Below, piece by piece: positions 54,118-63,918 of a DNA stretch of 64,000 nucleotides. The number at the start of each line of letters is the position of its first letter. Position 1 is the first letter of the stretch. The notes below the pieces were generated by a model that was given only the letters and a program-made list of their open reading frames with translations, was not told where the DNA came from and ran no database searches. The position numbers and the translations under genes are program-made. The DNA is from Ixodes scapularis (lineage: Eukaryota; Arthropoda; Arachnida; Ixodida; Ixodidae), in contig NW_024609846.1 of NCBI RefSeq assembly GCF_016920785.2, positions 105,700,831 through 105,764,830 of the forward strand, read 5' to 3'.

Positions 54118-55263
54118 TAATTAGTACATCACATCGTGCCGATAAGAACGGTCGTCTTTTCGCATCACCTGCCCCAGCCTGCCCCGATACAGCAATGCAC
54201 GAATCTAACATAGTAGTCGTTACGATTTGTCGTCGCCACGAATGAAAAATATAAAGCAAAATATTCCTAAAAAATCGCGATCACCAAAAAAGTTACGGAG
54301 GACACAAAAAGGCGCAACTTTCAACTGAATTTTATTGAAAACGTGTTCCGGTATATAGTCTCAACCATCGTCACAATGACAACAAACGACAAAAGTAGAG
54401 GGAAAACACCATCACAGAGCACAACTCGGAAACAACAGTATCTCGTTCTCGGGAAACGAATGAAAGATATAAAGCAAAGTATATAAAAAAAAATGCGACC
54501 ACCAAAAAAGTTAGTTATGGAACGATACAGTTTTCTGAAGCCAAGATTCTACTCGCGAGATAAGGAAAATTTATTGAAGATTGCCTCAAAACTCAGAAAA
54601 CGAAAGAAATTGAATTTTCGCTGTTTTATTACTTAAAAGCGCCGCAATCTAATGCAAACGGCAGAGGTGTCGACAATCAGCTGATCGCCGAGATCATGTA
54701 CTGCCACTATTCAACGCGCTGATCAGATTGAAGGATACGCGCTGCAAGTGTAGATAAACAAGGTGGTAAATAACAATACGTTACAGCTATGCGAAAATTA
54801 GTAAGTACATACGAATAAGCTCGTTGACAGAAGAACCAACGGGAATACAGACGTGAGCCCCACAGCTCCGTACGTTTCTCGGTTAGGGCTAAAACGCCCT
54901 GAAAGTGGAGAGCCAACTTGAAAACAGGGGTCGATCAACACTTCACGCGACAATATTTTGCATCCTTGTCACAATCGAAAGTAATTTTGTCGAAACTTTC
55001 ACGCTGATGTAGCCTAAAACACTTTTCACAACCAATTTCGTCCACCGCGTCGACCGTGACAAACCAGCCGCCATGTTTTTAATCCAGGATTAAGAAACAA
55101 CCAGAAGCAAAGTGCCCAATGTTGAGCGCTTAAGTTAAGCGTTGTTTAGTGCTAGGTTTAGCGATAAGCGAGTTTGGTGCAACCGAACGAAACCGAAACT
55201 AAGCTTAAGTTCCCGGCTAAGCTCCGCTTTGCGCTAAGCGACGTTGGTGCAACCGGCCCTAAG
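53252..55263. mobile_element. 2-kb DNA element with CTTAGGGCCGGTTGCACCAACG ends
   Basis: The left end CTTAGGGCCGGTTGCACCAA and the complement of the right end agree over 22 bases, and both are followed by repeats of cttaac/gcttag. A TA direct repeat may lie inside the ends. The body holds a Penelope-like 3' fragment, a long A run (54080-54112) and no transposase. Confidence 0.82.
54285..54420 (-). mobile_element. Penelope-like 3'-end fragment
   Basis: On the minus strand caataaaattcagttgaaagttgcgcc parallels caataaatcagttagaagttggcgcc at the end of the 21-23 kb element. Confidence 0.55.
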
Positions 55264-55726
55264 AGAGACTGGAAGAACTACGCTGGAACACTGGATAAGT
55301 AACTCCCTGTGCATGCAGATGATCAAAATAAATTGAAAGCCACGTAATATAGTCCGATTTCAAAAAAAAAAAGAAAGTAAGTACTGTTTTATTCTTTCTG
55401 CTCTTGAATATGTGCGAAGATGCTTGTTCTGGGTTCAAATCATCACTCGCACGCTTCAAACTTTTTAAAATAGGGAGAAGCCAGACAACAGATGCCTGAT
55501 AAAAACTGCCCGACATAGGAAATAATAAATAGACGCACCTTTTGTAGCCCCCGTACTTTATTTTTTACGTCCGAATGTTTTTTTTTTTTTTAACCGATCG
55601 TAAAGATGAGCAAGGCGGGGTCAATTTCATGTAATGCAAACCGGAACAGTGCTAGCTAACCTTGATCACACTCTGCATTCCTTTCGATCGTTATTTTGCT
55701 TAGAATCGTCGCTCGTTTTTACATAC
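55264..55726. other. Intron-like sequence
   Basis: No gene recognised before the microexon at 55727. Confidence 0.4.
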
Positions 55727-55750
55727 CTGCCATGGTACAGAGTTTTGAGC
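55727..55750 (-). CDS. Host gene microexon (24 nt)
   Basis: Acceptor cgctgtttttcag and donor gtatgt enclose exactly 24 bases. In phase 0 they encode AQNSVPWQ, which would join in frame to the VANFL exon. All three frames are open, so splice sites and phase neutrality are the only evidence. Confidence 0.5.
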
Positions 55751-55888
55751 CTGAAAAACAGCGACGTTTAACATCGTTCAGTAGTAAAGCAAAATGCAGT
55801 AACTAAAGCAATTACGCTTTCCCAATATTAATAAAGGTATATACTATCCGGTACAATCGAAATAACAAAAGTTATTCATGTTATTTTC

Positions 55889-56045
55889 CGGCGAAGAGAC
55901 AAAATGCATGCGCGTTTTCCCATAGGAATACACAGGAAGACTGGAAAAGTAGACTGCATGTTGTCTGCTTCAATTCGCAACCGGAAGTCCTGTAGACACT
56001 AGCGCCAGTTGAACCTCTAGCGTACATTATAATAACTCTATGGAG
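55889..56045. repeat. Right arm of the inverted repeat
   Basis: It holds the inverse of the 52700-52840 blocks, with a few indels. Confidence 0.82.
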
Positions 56046-57341
56046 GCGGCACACAGACCGAGCTGCTATTGCTACACATAGCTTGCAAGCGTCGCCATTG
56101 CTGGGTTCTGACGGTTATTTCTACTCGCTGGTTTGTTCGAACTACAACTTCTTTTGTGTTAAACTAACACACACACCGAATGCTCGCGGCGTTTAAAATA
56201 CTGGCATGGCTGCTAATGACGTCACATGCAAAAGCTATCTATACATTTGGGCAAATATGAACTGTTCGGCGATGCGTATATTTTGCGGCAAAAACAACAG
56301 CACAGAAACAAGGCTTTTTTTATTTATTTTTTTGTTTTGGGGGGGGGGACCCGTTGTATGAAAGAAACCGCAGATTTCGTGGTTTCAACTACTTTCTCGT
56401 GAGACCATGCGTAGCCCCCCCCCCCCCCCCCCCCGTCTTTTTTTCAATCCAAGTACAGATCTACATGTAATAACAAATTAACAGCGATTTTTTTTGTCGC
56501 CGCTTCGTGCAATTTTTATGAAAATCATTATAAGTCGAAATTAATCTTAAGGCACCCTACATCGTCTGGAAATTAGAACAGCCGACTGACACGGTCACAC
56601 GTTAGTTGATCTCTATATTTCAGGCACTCAGAAATTTCCATGCAGAAAAAATACTCACTGCGTAAAAAAAGACTATAGTTTCTATGCTTGGCATAACAGG
56701 ACAGGAATGCGACTTCATTTCATCAACGCGTGTTTCTGTCTACCCTCGGGACTTCAGTTGTTCTTGCTTCTTTCCGAACGTTTTTCCTTCGTTTTCTTCT
56801 TCTTTCTCTTTACGAGTAAAAAGAAAAAACAAAATTGAGACAGTTAAGTTGCGAACTTTATTTTCAGATTTCGCCGAAAAATTTTTGCTTTGCCTATTTA
56901 CACCCAGATGGCATGATAGTCAACATCAATGAAGTCAAATCTAGTGTATGAAGGCTAGGATCTCTTCACTTTTGAGCTCACCTCGATTGAACTCACGCTC
57001 GTGCAGCGGAGCATCGAACCAAGGCTATCCGCTCGCACTTGCATCAAAAACGATGGTTTCGTGTTTTTGGTTATTTGCTTCCTGCGCGCGGCTCTGACGT
57101 CAGGCCGCCAAGGTGTCGCTGCTATTGGTAGGGCGCATGCGCCAGAAGCTCTACTTCACGCAGTTCCTGCACACGCGCAATGTCCCCACCTCGTGTGGAC
57201 TTGTTTGGAAAAGGCGTGTTGGCCTATGGGACCTTTCCCAAGAAAGGGCTTCTGTCCGGTTCCATTTTCGGTGTTCGTGCGTGTGGCGCGTGATTTGCTC
57301 GCTCTCCGAATATTGGCCTCGGGACCCAGATTGATTACACC
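56046..57341. other. No gene recognised
   Basis: G and C runs near 56340 and 56417. The 139-codon frame at 57001-57420 has no motif and partly overlaps an inverted repeat. Confidence 0.4.
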
Positions 57342-57596
57342 TATTGCTAAATTACCCAAGCATCAAGGAGAATGCAGGGATTGGTGTTCTACGCGCCGCA
57401 CGTGCTGGCCTCAGCAATAGTAACTTTTCTGAAGCAAATGACTAAAACAAATTGTATCTTGCACGCACGTTCGTCAACGCTTTATTTTGGTTATATACTT
57501 CGAATCTTTTTTACAGGGGAAGGCCTGCGCGTGTGGTGCGCGGAACACCAATCTCTGCATTCTCCTTGATCCCTGGGTAATTTAGCAATAGGCCTA
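57342..57596. mobile_element. Foldback MITE with CCTATTGCTAAATTACCCA arms
   Basis: The 75-bp arms at 57342-57417 and 57525-57596 are inverted and about 85 percent alike by eye, with an AT-rich centre. Confidence 0.8.
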
Positions 57597-58332
57597 TCGC
57601 GTTGAAGCGTGCTGTTGTTTATCTATGGTTCTCTACGAGGCGCGTGGTGTTTCTATTTGTTCACAATGCGGGTGGAAACGAAGCATCCACACCCTAGCAG
57701 TATACACGCTCCGATCCACACTAAGGGCACATAGCACGCGCAAGGGTGCAGAGCTCGAGCTCTTTCCGGTTGATTCCGGTGCGTGGGCGCTGCATTGGCG
57801 CTTCCCATTGACTCCGTAAGTGTGACATCATGGGTCCAAACAAACCGTTGCTAGGGTCGTTGTTATGGACAAATACATGTGGCTAAGATTCGCCACGAAA
57901 ACCCGACCGTTCAAAAATCAGGAGTATAATTTAAACTTCTAAAAATCAGAGATATAGAAAGCTTGAATGTCATTTATGTTTCGACAGAAGTGTGCCGGTA
58001 ATCGCTTGTTTCTGAAATATTTACGGATGCAACTTCCGGTCCTCAAGGTGTCTGCAGCAGACGACGAATGCAAGAAGAATGCCGTCTGCCACACGCCCGC
58101 CGGCCAAGCCGGCGCCGGCGTCTGAATAGGGTGAATAAAGACGATTTGTTTGAAATATAATGAGTTTCAGACACCTATAAGAACTCATTGTAGGGTGCGA
58201 TGCAAAATATGGTTTATCGAAAGTCCAGGCGTCGATCGAGATAATCGTCTGCTCAAAGATCGCAATGCACCCGTTAGAAAAGCACTTCAGGCGATCGGTA
58301 GAGATTCCAAATTTTGTTTGCGGACTCGCGCT

Positions 58333-58445
58333 ATGGGAGGGTGCTTCGTACTTAGTTGTAACCATCGCGTGGAGAGAGATTCTTGCAGTTTCTTCAGATT
58401 TCCGCAAAACCTCAAAACGCGAAAGAACTGGATAAAAAACATACC
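58333..58445 (+). CDS. THAP zinc finger exon (N-terminal half)
   Basis: From ATG 58333 the frame reads MGGCFVLSCNHRVERDSCSF, FRFPQNLKTRKNWIKNI and then a strong donor (CC followed by gtgagt). It has C-x4-C, the F-x-R-F-P block and the K-x-W helix residue of THAP fingers, which bind DNA and end in a second-exon Cys-x2-His. The second half was not found downstream on plus, so this is a partial or decayed gene or transposon exon. It lies inside the inverted duplication at 57797-59150. It is separate from the THAP pieces at 6-8 kb and not closely similar to them. Confidence 0.7.
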
Positions 58446-58518
58446 GTGAGTTTATTACAGATTGTACTTTCATCGCGGGTTCGATGGAGATCTTCACCGA
58501 AAGAGCACATCCAGTAAA
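58445..58518 (-). CDS. Host gene exon candidate (KISIEPAMK)
   Basis: A very long pyrimidine tract ends gtatgcgttaag at the acceptor, and the donor is CACG followed by gtatgt. The 74 nt read FTGCALSVKISIEPAMKVQS VINS plus two bases. It could join in phase 0 to the upstream exon ending NKLYA. Its donor abuts, on the other strand, the donor of a THAP exon ending at 58445, so one of the two calls may be chance. Confidence 0.42.
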
Positions 58519-58638
58519 CTTAACGCATACAAAAAAAAAAGAAAAAAAAAAGAAATAATAATAATTGCGATAGACATGCAATTTTTAAAAACCTGACAAC
58601 CTCAGTACTAATAATGTTAACAAACGACTTTCCTTGAC

Positions 58639-58818
58639 GGCGTACAATTTGTTTCTCATGCTGGCCTGCACTACACCGGTAATGCCCTTCAGGTCGTCGT
58701 CGTAACTGATCTGCATGACGTGGTTTGATTTTACGGAATTTTCGCCCCTCTGAACTAAGCTGGGTTCTTCACAGAGAAAAACGCACATTGCGGAGGCCTC
58801 TACGGCCATGGCGATGCA
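58639..58818 (-). CDS. Host gene exon candidate
   Basis: 60 codons: CIAMAVEASAMCVFLCEEPS, then VQRGENSVKSNHVMQISYDD and LKGITGVVQASMRNKLYA. The acceptor (ccctagcaag) has a weak pyrimidine tract and the donor gtcaag is sub-optimal. The internal ATG at 58807-58809 has a good context (gccATGG), so this could instead be a first exon. The same CCATGG is also an ATG on the plus strand. The composition is protein-like; no family recognised. Confidence 0.4.
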
Positions 58819-59144
58819 CTTGCTAGGGTTGCTCGTTTACCGACGCAATTCAATGAAAACGCCCGCTGCAACAGAGGCCAGCAAATCTATCGTGTCGTCT
58901 GCTACCAAAGCAAAGCTGAGTGGAATACTTCAGAAATGGCTTTCATCGTTGCAATACGACGCTGAGGTGACAAGAACATCTTCATAATTAGATATCAAGA
59001 AGTTAGGTTGCTTACAAAAAATTATTTACATACTTGTAAGCGAAAATCTAGCCTCGTGGGGAGTCTCCATGCATTAGTTCATAACAACGTCCCTAGCAAC
59101 GGTTTGTTTGGACCCAGACGCCATGTTGTGACGTCATCACTTAC

Positions 59145-59267
59145 GCGGTCAATTTCTTCGGCCTCGCGGACGTAGCATTCGTGTTGCTCCAAGTAAGTGT
59201 AAAACAAAGCGTAATTCTTTTCACCGCATGAGCCGTGCCGATCGAATCTCGAGGCGAATAGGTCCAT
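59145..59267 (-). CDS. Host gene first-exon candidate
   Basis: From ATG at 59265-59267 the 41 codons read MDLFASRFDRHGSCGEKNYA, LFYTYLEQHECYVREAEEID R, ending at a strong donor gtaagtgatg in phase 0. The stretch is charged and tyrosine-rich without low complexity. The donor and the following bases also recur inverted at 57797-57868, an inverted duplication that includes the exon's last few codons. Confidence 0.5.
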
Positions 59268-59811
59268 AGCTGTCAAGTTTTGAGCAGCATTCTAGGCGAG
59301 CGAACGAGAATATTTGGGGCTCGCGTTTCGAGCAGGCGTCATGCAATTTCCCACTAAAAGATTTTTGGATATATTCCGCTCTATTTGAAGTCCCAGCTAA
59401 CTGTCAAATGCGCCAAAGCACGAGGCCTTGTGCGGCTCTTGGAAACAAAGGGCGACGCAGTATTGAAATGAGCGGCCTTTGGAAGCGAATGGTGGCGTAA
59501 TCCTTTTACGACGTAAGAACTAATCGGAATCTTTTTTGTTTATGTTTTCTCGCGTTTAGTCACATTTTCGGGGAAAACGAACGTGATATTCAGATTCACG
59601 AGATAAAACTACTCTAGAATTAACCTCTAACTCGTTTCATTCGAGAACTTCTTCAGCTTTCCTTTAAAAAACCACTGAAAAAAAAATTAAAACAATCTGG
59701 TATGGATACGCCTGTCAAAAAATGAATTTTACGCGGAAAAAAAAATAGAGTAATATTGACGGCGCGAGGCGTAATTAAGTCGGGCGTCACTACCCCCTAT
59801 ACGCCTCGCAA
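59268..59811. other. No gene recognised
   Basis: Upstream of the first-exon candidate; AT-rich. A promoter is expected here if the model is right, but no core motif is evident. Confidence 0.35.
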
Positions 59812-60414
59812 GTGGGCTCATTTTCGTCTTCTGCGCATGAGAAAGGAAGTAGCGGTGACGTCAGAACGCCGAGCCCTGATTGGCTGATCGCGACCCCCTA
59901 TCTGAGCGTCGTCTGCTCCTTTGCAACGTCGTCTGCTCCTTTGCAACGTTGTCTGCGTCTGTCTTACCTTTCCTGCGACTTTTGGAAGTGCAGGTCTTTA
60001 CGAGCGAGCTCGACTTCGCCTTTCAGAGAGGGCAGACGAAATAACTCGAGCAGTACGTTGTTTTTGTCTAACAAATAGCAGACGGGCATCATGGAGGGAA
60101 GTCAAAGGACTCACTGGCAAGGTGTCCCGAGGCGCCCAGGTTTGTTTGCTAAGAACCGGGAGGTGAGCGTAAGTTCCCTCCCGAATACTTTTTGCCACCT
60201 TTAGTGTGCGGCGAGACCCCTCCTTCTTTAACGGCGTCGGCGGGTTGGCGCAGTTAAAGGGACCATGAAATGACCTTTTTACTTTTTCCAGATAACTTTT
60301 ACATTAAACCGTCAATGTTCACTGAATGCCGAACAGGCATCCGTTTTCGTATCGGTTTATTAACTTCTACACAAAAAACTATTGAAATATCGACTTTTTC
60401 ATTCTCTCCAACCA

Positions 60415-61536
60415 ACGTTACTAAAACACTCAGTTGGGAAACTCCTGTAGAGACAGCTTTGAAAAAGTGGCTCCAAACTGTCTCCGAGCACCGAGCTAAT
60501 GACGAACACAACGCCACCATTTCTCCCGCAGCGGCCACTCGACAAACTGCACGTGACTTCTATTTTGGCTTGAAGAACAGATACAGCGGTAGAGGCTGTT
60601 CAGAAAAGGTTTATTGACGTCGATTCAATGAAAATGGACACATACATAATACACACACTGGTCTTCTAGCTTATTTATAGTTATTGGACCCTTCGATACA
60701 ATGGGTACACTTTACACGAGAACCGAACACACTATATCATCCCTCACGCAAAAATAGCGCACCAAAGACGCTGATTCAGGAAAAAAAAAAAAAAGATACA
60801 TGAGGAGAGATAAAAACGGCGAACTCGGATGCCATTTCACTAAAGGCCTTATCAAACCAAGGGAAGTGGCGTGAAAGAAAGAAGGATTCGGCCGTTGGCC
60901 AAACGGACGTAGAGGCAGGACCATCGTCTCAGGAACTCCTGCTCTCCCAGCCAAAAGAGTTCGCGGTCTAGATAACGGTACAAGCAACGTTACTAAAACA
61001 CTCAGTTGGGAAACTGCCGTCGAAACCTGGGCCGCTGGCGTCCACCGAGACCGAGCTAAATGCGACAACAGCGCCACTCTTTGTCACTTGTCTGTACTAT
61101 GGTCACCTCGAGCTTTTTGAAAGCCTGTTTTTTGCGTAAAAACAAACGGAAAAGACTCTTTTTGTATGAAATTTATTGGAGTTTAGTACCAAATGATGGG
61201 CGCGTGATGCTTTTATCATCTTTAGTTCGCAAGGTTTTGCGGAACAATTAATATTGTTTTTATAAAACCATGCCTCAGCGGGCCTTTCAGGTAGCGCGTC
61301 CCGACCTAGGTGCATTTTAACTTCGGTAGTTGAACGCGGCGCGGCCGCCGGGGAGATGGGGGTTCACCCCCCGTCAAAGCCAAAAATAGAAGTCACGTGC
61401 AGTTTCTCGAGTGGCCGCTGCGGGAGAAATGGTGGCGTTGTGTTCGTCATTAGCTCGGTGCTCGGAGACAGATTGGGGCCATATTTTTAGGGCTGTCTCT
61501 ATGGGAGTTTCCCAACTGAGTGTTTTAGTAACGTTG
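60415..61536. mobile_element. hAT fragments of the CAACGTTACTAAAAC family
   Basis: A left-type end lies at 60415, a right-type end in plus orientation at 60985 and an inverted left-type end at 61536. 60985-61536 therefore looks like a reversed short copy, and 60415-60600 a broken one. Flanks do not match as duplications. Confidence 0.7.
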
Positions 61537-61608
61537 CCGCCACCCAAGTAACTGTCGGCCCTGCCCTACTGCGCACGCGCAGTAGTTGCTTCGTTTACCA
61601 CACGATAG

Positions 61609-61884
61609 ATGGCGCCTGGCTCTCAGCATTATCGAATTTGGCAATTTTCGCCACACATCTCTAATTATGCTACAAAATGTGGACCTGAATATTATTTAAC
61701 AAAACTTCTAGGAAACATTCGCCGGCTATTTATTGTTTACGATCGCGGTGCTGGTGAGGTAGGCTCTTACCCAATAGGCGACCTGGATTTGGCTGACGTG
61801 CTCCATTTCCGCGGATGCATCGTAGTGAACAGGCGAAGGAAGGAAGGCGCAAAAGAGTCCAGTTTTCTTTTAAAAGTTCGATAG
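61609..61884 (+). CDS. Unidentified 91-residue ORF in a TTAA element
   Basis: The frame starts MAPGSQHYRIWQFSPHISNY and continues EYYLTKLLGNIRRLFIVYDR, DLDLADVLHFRGCIVVNRRR, ending KVR and a stop. The composition is protein-like with no low complexity. It lies next to the right end of the element. A THAP finger or transposase motif is not present. It might be a captured or decayed exon; no family recognised. Confidence 0.35.
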   Translation: MAPGSQHYRIWQFSPHISNYATKCGPEYYLTKLLGNIRRLFIVYDRGAGEVGSYPIGDLDLADVLHFRGCIVVNRRRKEGAKESSFLLKVR

Positions 61885-61995
61885 CAAATAATTTTTTTTG
61901 GCTCCCTATTTTTGTGTTTTTGTGTTTCTTTTCACACCTTTTACGACGTGCGGTGGATGAAACTCGATTTTAAAATCATTTCATGGTCCCTTTAA

Positions 61996-62614
61996 CGTCG
62001 TCTGCTTTACGTCTGCTAGTCAAAGCGATGGCTGATTTACCTTTCCTGCTTCTGTCGGAGATTCACCGCTTTTTCACCGGCGAGAGTCACCGTTGCCTCG
62101 GGAAACAAGGAGATAACAAGAGGAAGGTCAGCGATCAAAGAATAATACGGGAAGGGTTCACAAGGGTCGCGCAAGCATATTCCATTCAGCACGCCAGCCG
62201 GTCGTGGGTAGACGGTCGCCGAGTCGCGGAGTGCCTGCTAGGCCTAACTGCCGTGCTCGCTTGGTCGCGTTCGGTGGAATCGTGGCCGTTGGAGCTTTCC
62301 CCGGGTGTTTGTGGATCCAGCGTTCTTGTTCGTCGTGGTCTGTTTCAAGTACTTTTTACTTTTTTCTTGCTGCATGAAGTCGGGACGCGTGAGGAGCGCA
62401 CGTAGAAAAATAAACATCCGTGGGTCGTCGCGACCGCGACGCTGTCGGCCATGCTGATTTGATCGTAAGAAGTCCGTAAGACAGCTTCGGAGCTGTCGTA
62501 GGATTTCGTCGTAACCTGCGCAAAACTTACGAAAATTTCGTTTCGTTAATACGAATTTGTTCTTAACTTATGTCTTCCGCACATTTTTGGCGTAAGATCG
62601 TTTCGTGAATCTGG
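61996..62614. other. Unassigned; one ORF without motif
   Basis: A plus frame from 62034 or upstream reads MADLPFLLLSEIHRFFTGES and FTRVAQAYSIQHASRSWVDG and ends at 62405. No family is recognised. 62450-62610 has short dyads (aagacagcttcggagctgtc) and ends tttcgtgaatctggcc, resembling a MITE end. Confidence 0.35.
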
Positions 62615-62780
62615 CCTCTGCACTTCCGAAAGTCGCAGGAAAGGTAAGACAGACGCAGACGACGTTGCGAGCAGACGACGTTGCAAAGGAGCAGACGACG
62701 CTCAGATAGGGGGTCGCGATCAGCCAATCAGGGCTCGGCGTTCTGACGTCACCGCTACCCCCTGCGCAAGAAGCAGACGA

Positions 62781-63129
62781 ACTTGCCCTCCGCATTGTTT
62801 TCTCTCTCGGCATTTCAGGTGCGTAAAGGAGAAGTGGATCGGCTTGGCCACCGCCGGCTTTATTGGGGGCGACAAGGTCACCCGAGGCAGCGCGAGCGCG
62901 CCGCATATGTTTTTGCTCATTTAGTACTTTCTCTAATTCGCTAAACTGCCACCGTGTTTTTTTTGTTTTTTTTTTTTTTTTGGGGGGGGGGGGGGGGGGA
63001 GGGGGGGGGTTTGTAGCTTAACACACAAGCAGACGCTTTCGCGTGTGTATCTGTGTGTGTCCGCTTTACGACCACCGACATTTTGAGGATAATCGGCTGT
63101 ATTTTAAGCACTTTCTCATCGTTATTGCG
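62781..63129. repeat. Poly-T / poly-G tract region
   Basis: A long T run is followed by about 28 bases nearly all G (62982-63010). No gene seen. Confidence 0.6.
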
Positions 63130-63620
63130 ATTATTCGTTCGGTAACGAGCTACAAGTTGATCTAGATAGCATTCTTCTCTGGTCAAACGATAACAAACTT
63201 CCCCTAAACTTAAACAAAACGCGCTACCATGCACATCACTGCCTCGCGCCCGCCTTGGACCCCTCCAGCACTTTTCCTGAACCGAGTAGCGATCCCAAGA
63301 ACAACGCATATCCACCTCCTAAATGTCATCATGGACCAGCATTTCGATTTCCATCACTATGGCCAAAACGCCGTGTCCGGGGAAAGGTGACTCCTTGGCT
63401 TCGTCATTCGGTCCACAAGAAGAGCCAGTCCCGATGTGCCCAGATAGCTGTTCACAGCACTGGTGTTGCCCATCCTGGAGTTTTGCTGCTCGGTGGGGGA
63501 TTCGGCAACCAGGCAATTTGTTGCCTCCCTCGAGTCGGTGCAACGTCGCGCTTCCTAATTTATTATAAGGCGTCAACTTGGCCTCCGAACACCATCCTAT
63601 TGAGCACTGCACCTCCTCCG
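63130..63620 (+). pseudogene. LINE reverse transcriptase relic
   Basis: Frames in succession read ELQVDLDSILLWSNDNKLPL NLNKTR, then RTTHIHLLNVIMDQHFDFHH, GFVIRSTRRAS and ALVLPILEFCCSVGD, FVASLESVQRRAS. These are the post-FADD and thumb blocks of CR1/Jockey-like RTs (L-x-x-D-L-x-x-x-x-x-W-S...L-x-L-N-x-x-K; L-E-x-V-Q-R-R-A). Stops and shifts break it. A Pro-rich 231-codon frame overlapping it (63255-63950) is a by-product in another frame. Confidence 0.8.
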
Positions 63621-63918
63621 TTCAGTCGGCAGGGACCCGCTTCAACATCGACGTCAAGTAGCGACCACGCAGCTCCTAGCCACTTTTCTGCTACCGCACT
63701 CCTCGCTTCCTTTTGCCTCCTCCCTGCGGCGTACTCGCACTGGTGGACTGCAGCTCCTTTTAACCCGTACGCTTCGTCACTAGAGCTCATTCGCACCCCA
63801 TGCGGTATAACTTTAAAGGTCCCCCCCCCCCCCCCCCCCCGGCCCCCCGGCCAGTCACCAGAAGCCCTATGTTGCACGTTTTGGACTCCCACGTCGACTA
63901 TGGAGAAGGAAGTGACGT

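Larger units (their letters stand above)
57797..59150. repeat. Inverted duplication flanking THAP/host exon region
   Basis: ggtccaaacaaaccgttgctaggg at about 57831-57854 recurs inverted at about 59091-59114; similarity extends outward through gtaagtg(t)gac. Confidence 0.78.
41252..59267 (-). other. Multi-exon host gene model (unidentified, 3' exons membrane-like)
   Basis: Seven short open segments on the minus strand are each bounded by consensus-type splice sites: 59267-59145 (start ATG, donor gtaagt), 58818-58639 (donor gtcaag), 58518-58445 (donor gtatgt), 55750-55727 (donor gtatgt), 46995-46923 (donor gtaaga), 46513-46419 (donor gcaagt) and 41356-41252 (donor gtaagc). Phases agree from the first to the third (0,0) and from the fourth to the seventh (0,1,0), but the third ends in phase 2, so an exon is missing or two genes are present. 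Introns are filled with transposons, which is normal for large arthropod genomes. The last exon lies upstream of more exons beyond 41252. No family was identified. Confidence 0.55.
60254..61995. mobile_element. TTAA-ended DNA element (AGGGACCATGAAATGA family)
   Basis: TTAA at 60254-60257 and 61992-61995 flank AGGGACCATGAAATGACC and, complemented, AGGGACCATGAAATGAT. The 1734-bp body includes hAT fragments and one ORF (61609-61884). Confidence 0.9.
59812..62780. mobile_element. DNA element with inverted ends, split by a TTAA element
   Basis: The left arm (gtgacgtcagaacgccgagccctgattggctgatcgcgaccccctatctgagcgtcgtctgctc through gcgacttttggaagtgcag) recurs inverted at 62615-62760. The arms carry repeats of gtcgtctgctcctttgcaac. 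The interior at 60254-61995 is a separate insertion. Confidence 0.78.
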
